From contig NZ_CP059576.1 in the NCBI RefSeq assembly GCF_014109825.1, positions 186,001 through 250,000 of the forward strand: a stretch of DNA of 64,000 nucleotides. The letters run 5' to 3'. The notes under the pieces are model-generated. The model made no database searches and was not told the origin of the DNA. It saw only the letters and a program-made list of their open reading frames with translations. Below, one piece after another: positions 63,441 to 64,000 of this stretch; the first letter of the stretch is position 1, and each line of letters begins with the position of its first letter. This DNA is from Legionella sp. PC997 (GTDB taxonomy: Bacteria > Pseudomonadota > Gammaproteobacteria > Legionellales > Legionellaceae). The position numbers and the translations under genes were made by a program.

Positions 63441-64000
63441 ATGAGTATCCCAATCAATCTGCATTCTCAAAAATTAATAAAGAACTATTTATCAGAGGCT
63501 CAAGTCCATTCACGTGAGCTTAGTTCTATTACTACATCGGTTGATCTCCAGACCTTAATATTTTGGTTGAATAAAGAACCAAAATACTCTAGGAAATCAA
63601 AAGAACAACAGCAAAAAATCGAGTTTATTCTTGTACTATTACGAACGTCTTTATTGCAGGATTTATTCCTTTCTATGAAAGGTGTTGACGCCAATTTACT
63701 CCAAGAAGAGAAACCTAATACTCCAATAGACAAGATAAAATTTATCTTGCTCACTATGGCGGGTATTTTGGTTGCAGCATGTCAGGGATTCGATAGCATT
63801 GTGACCATGCTAAATATTTTCAATCTATCTTCCTCAATGATTCTTGCTGCTGGATTTGTATTCTCCTTTCTTTCAGTGATTGTTTTTTGTGGATTTGACT
63901 TAGTAAAAGTCTCGAAGGCTTTGGGAGTTAAACTGAGTGATACTTATAAGTTATTAGATGCATATTTGTTGCAATTAAAAATAATTAAATCCATTAGAAA
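63441..64000 (+). CDS. Membrane protein of unknown function, 3' end outside window
   Basis: ATG 63441 opens a frame (MSIPINLHSQKLIKNYLSEA) that runs without a stop to the window edge, giving 186 visible codons. The first 105 residues are soluble and helical. Two membrane helices follow (about 112-130, with ILLTMAGILVAACQG, and about 143-163, with ILAAGFVFSFLSVIVF), then a cytoplasmic-looking segment begins. No signal peptide or recognised motif is seen. The layout resembles the protein at 59910, another helical protein with a hydrophobic pair. Family and function unknown; the remainder is needed for a call. Confidence 0.6.
   Translation, partial: MSIPINLHSQKLIKNYLSEAQVHSRELSSITTSVDLQTLIFWLNKEPKYSRKSKEQQQKIEFILVLLRTSLLQDLFLSMKGVDANLLQEEKPNTPIDKIKFILLTMAGILVAACQGFDSIVTMLNIFNLSSSMILAAGFVFSFLSVIVFCGFDLVKVSKALGVKLSDTYKLLDAYLLQLKIIKSIR

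Noticed and set aside
63500..63754. Minus-strand frame near the right edge
   Set aside because: Opposes the longer plus-strand frame from 63441, which is uninterrupted to the edge and has credible membrane helices.
1..64000. CRISPR arrays, tRNA or rRNA genes, insertion sequences
   Set aside because: I saw no regularly spaced repeats, no rRNA-like stretch, no tRNA-like cloverleaf and no transposase.

Overview
The window is AT-rich DNA from a gammaproteobacterium. It most resembles Legionella or a close relative. The reasons are an envelope-polysaccharide locus next to housekeeping genes (rep, hslO, typA, nadK, recN, pepN, aroE), a secreted M28 aminopeptidase, several multi-spanning or lipase-like proteins that look like intracellular-lifestyle factors, and two families of dispersed palindromes. 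The species call is inference; no rRNA or tRNA gene is visible.

Region 1 (1-9180) is mostly minus strand. It holds a Wzy-like polymerase cut by the left edge, a Wzz-type chain-length regulator, UDP-GlcNAc 2-epimerase, a plus-strand GT4 glycosyltransferase, a Wzm/Wzt ABC exporter, and a PglE-PglD-PglC-like trio that would make an amino sugar and load it onto undecaprenyl phosphate.

Region 2 (9379-17640) is mostly plus strand. A three-gene set (small exported membrane protein, kinase-like-loop/methyltransferase fusion, membrane sulfatase-fold enzyme) has its own promoter. It is followed by rfbB, a convergent wecE, a GT-C-like membrane protein and an OafA-type acyltransferase.

Region 3 (17759-27485) is a tightly packed 12-gene minus-strand operon: rfbA, WbqC-like, GtrB-like GT2, two methyltransferases, a five-bladed-propeller glycosidase-like protein, a hexapeptide acyltransferase, an acyl carrier protein, a short-chain reductase, a GNAT, a DltA-like adenylating ligase and gtrA. 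With rfbB and wecE it could make dTDP-4-amino-4,6-dideoxygalactose, acylate its amine through a carrier-protein route, put the sugar on a lipid carrier, flip it and attach it outside. A second GT-C-like protein follows at 27798. This is the best candidate for an undescribed system.

Region 4 (29548-42802) carries fni and ubiX (divergent, linked by dimethylallyl chemistry), an FMN reductase, a cold-shock protein, an MFS pump, rep helicase, a 49-residue acidic protein, hslO, a conserved unknown, and the typA-nadK-recN run.

Region 5 (42875-64000) carries a polysaccharide deacetylase, a Fur-box-associated 646-residue membrane protein, a secreted M28 aminopeptidase, a secreted unknown, a class 3 lipase, the SpoVR/YeaH/PrkA stress operon, pepN, a membrane-anchored cyclic-nucleotide-domain protein, aroE, a patatin phospholipase, coiled-coil/membrane proteins of unknown function, a POT peptide transporter and a Gly/Tyr-rich lipoprotein. 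Coordinates reflect chosen start codons, explained per entry.
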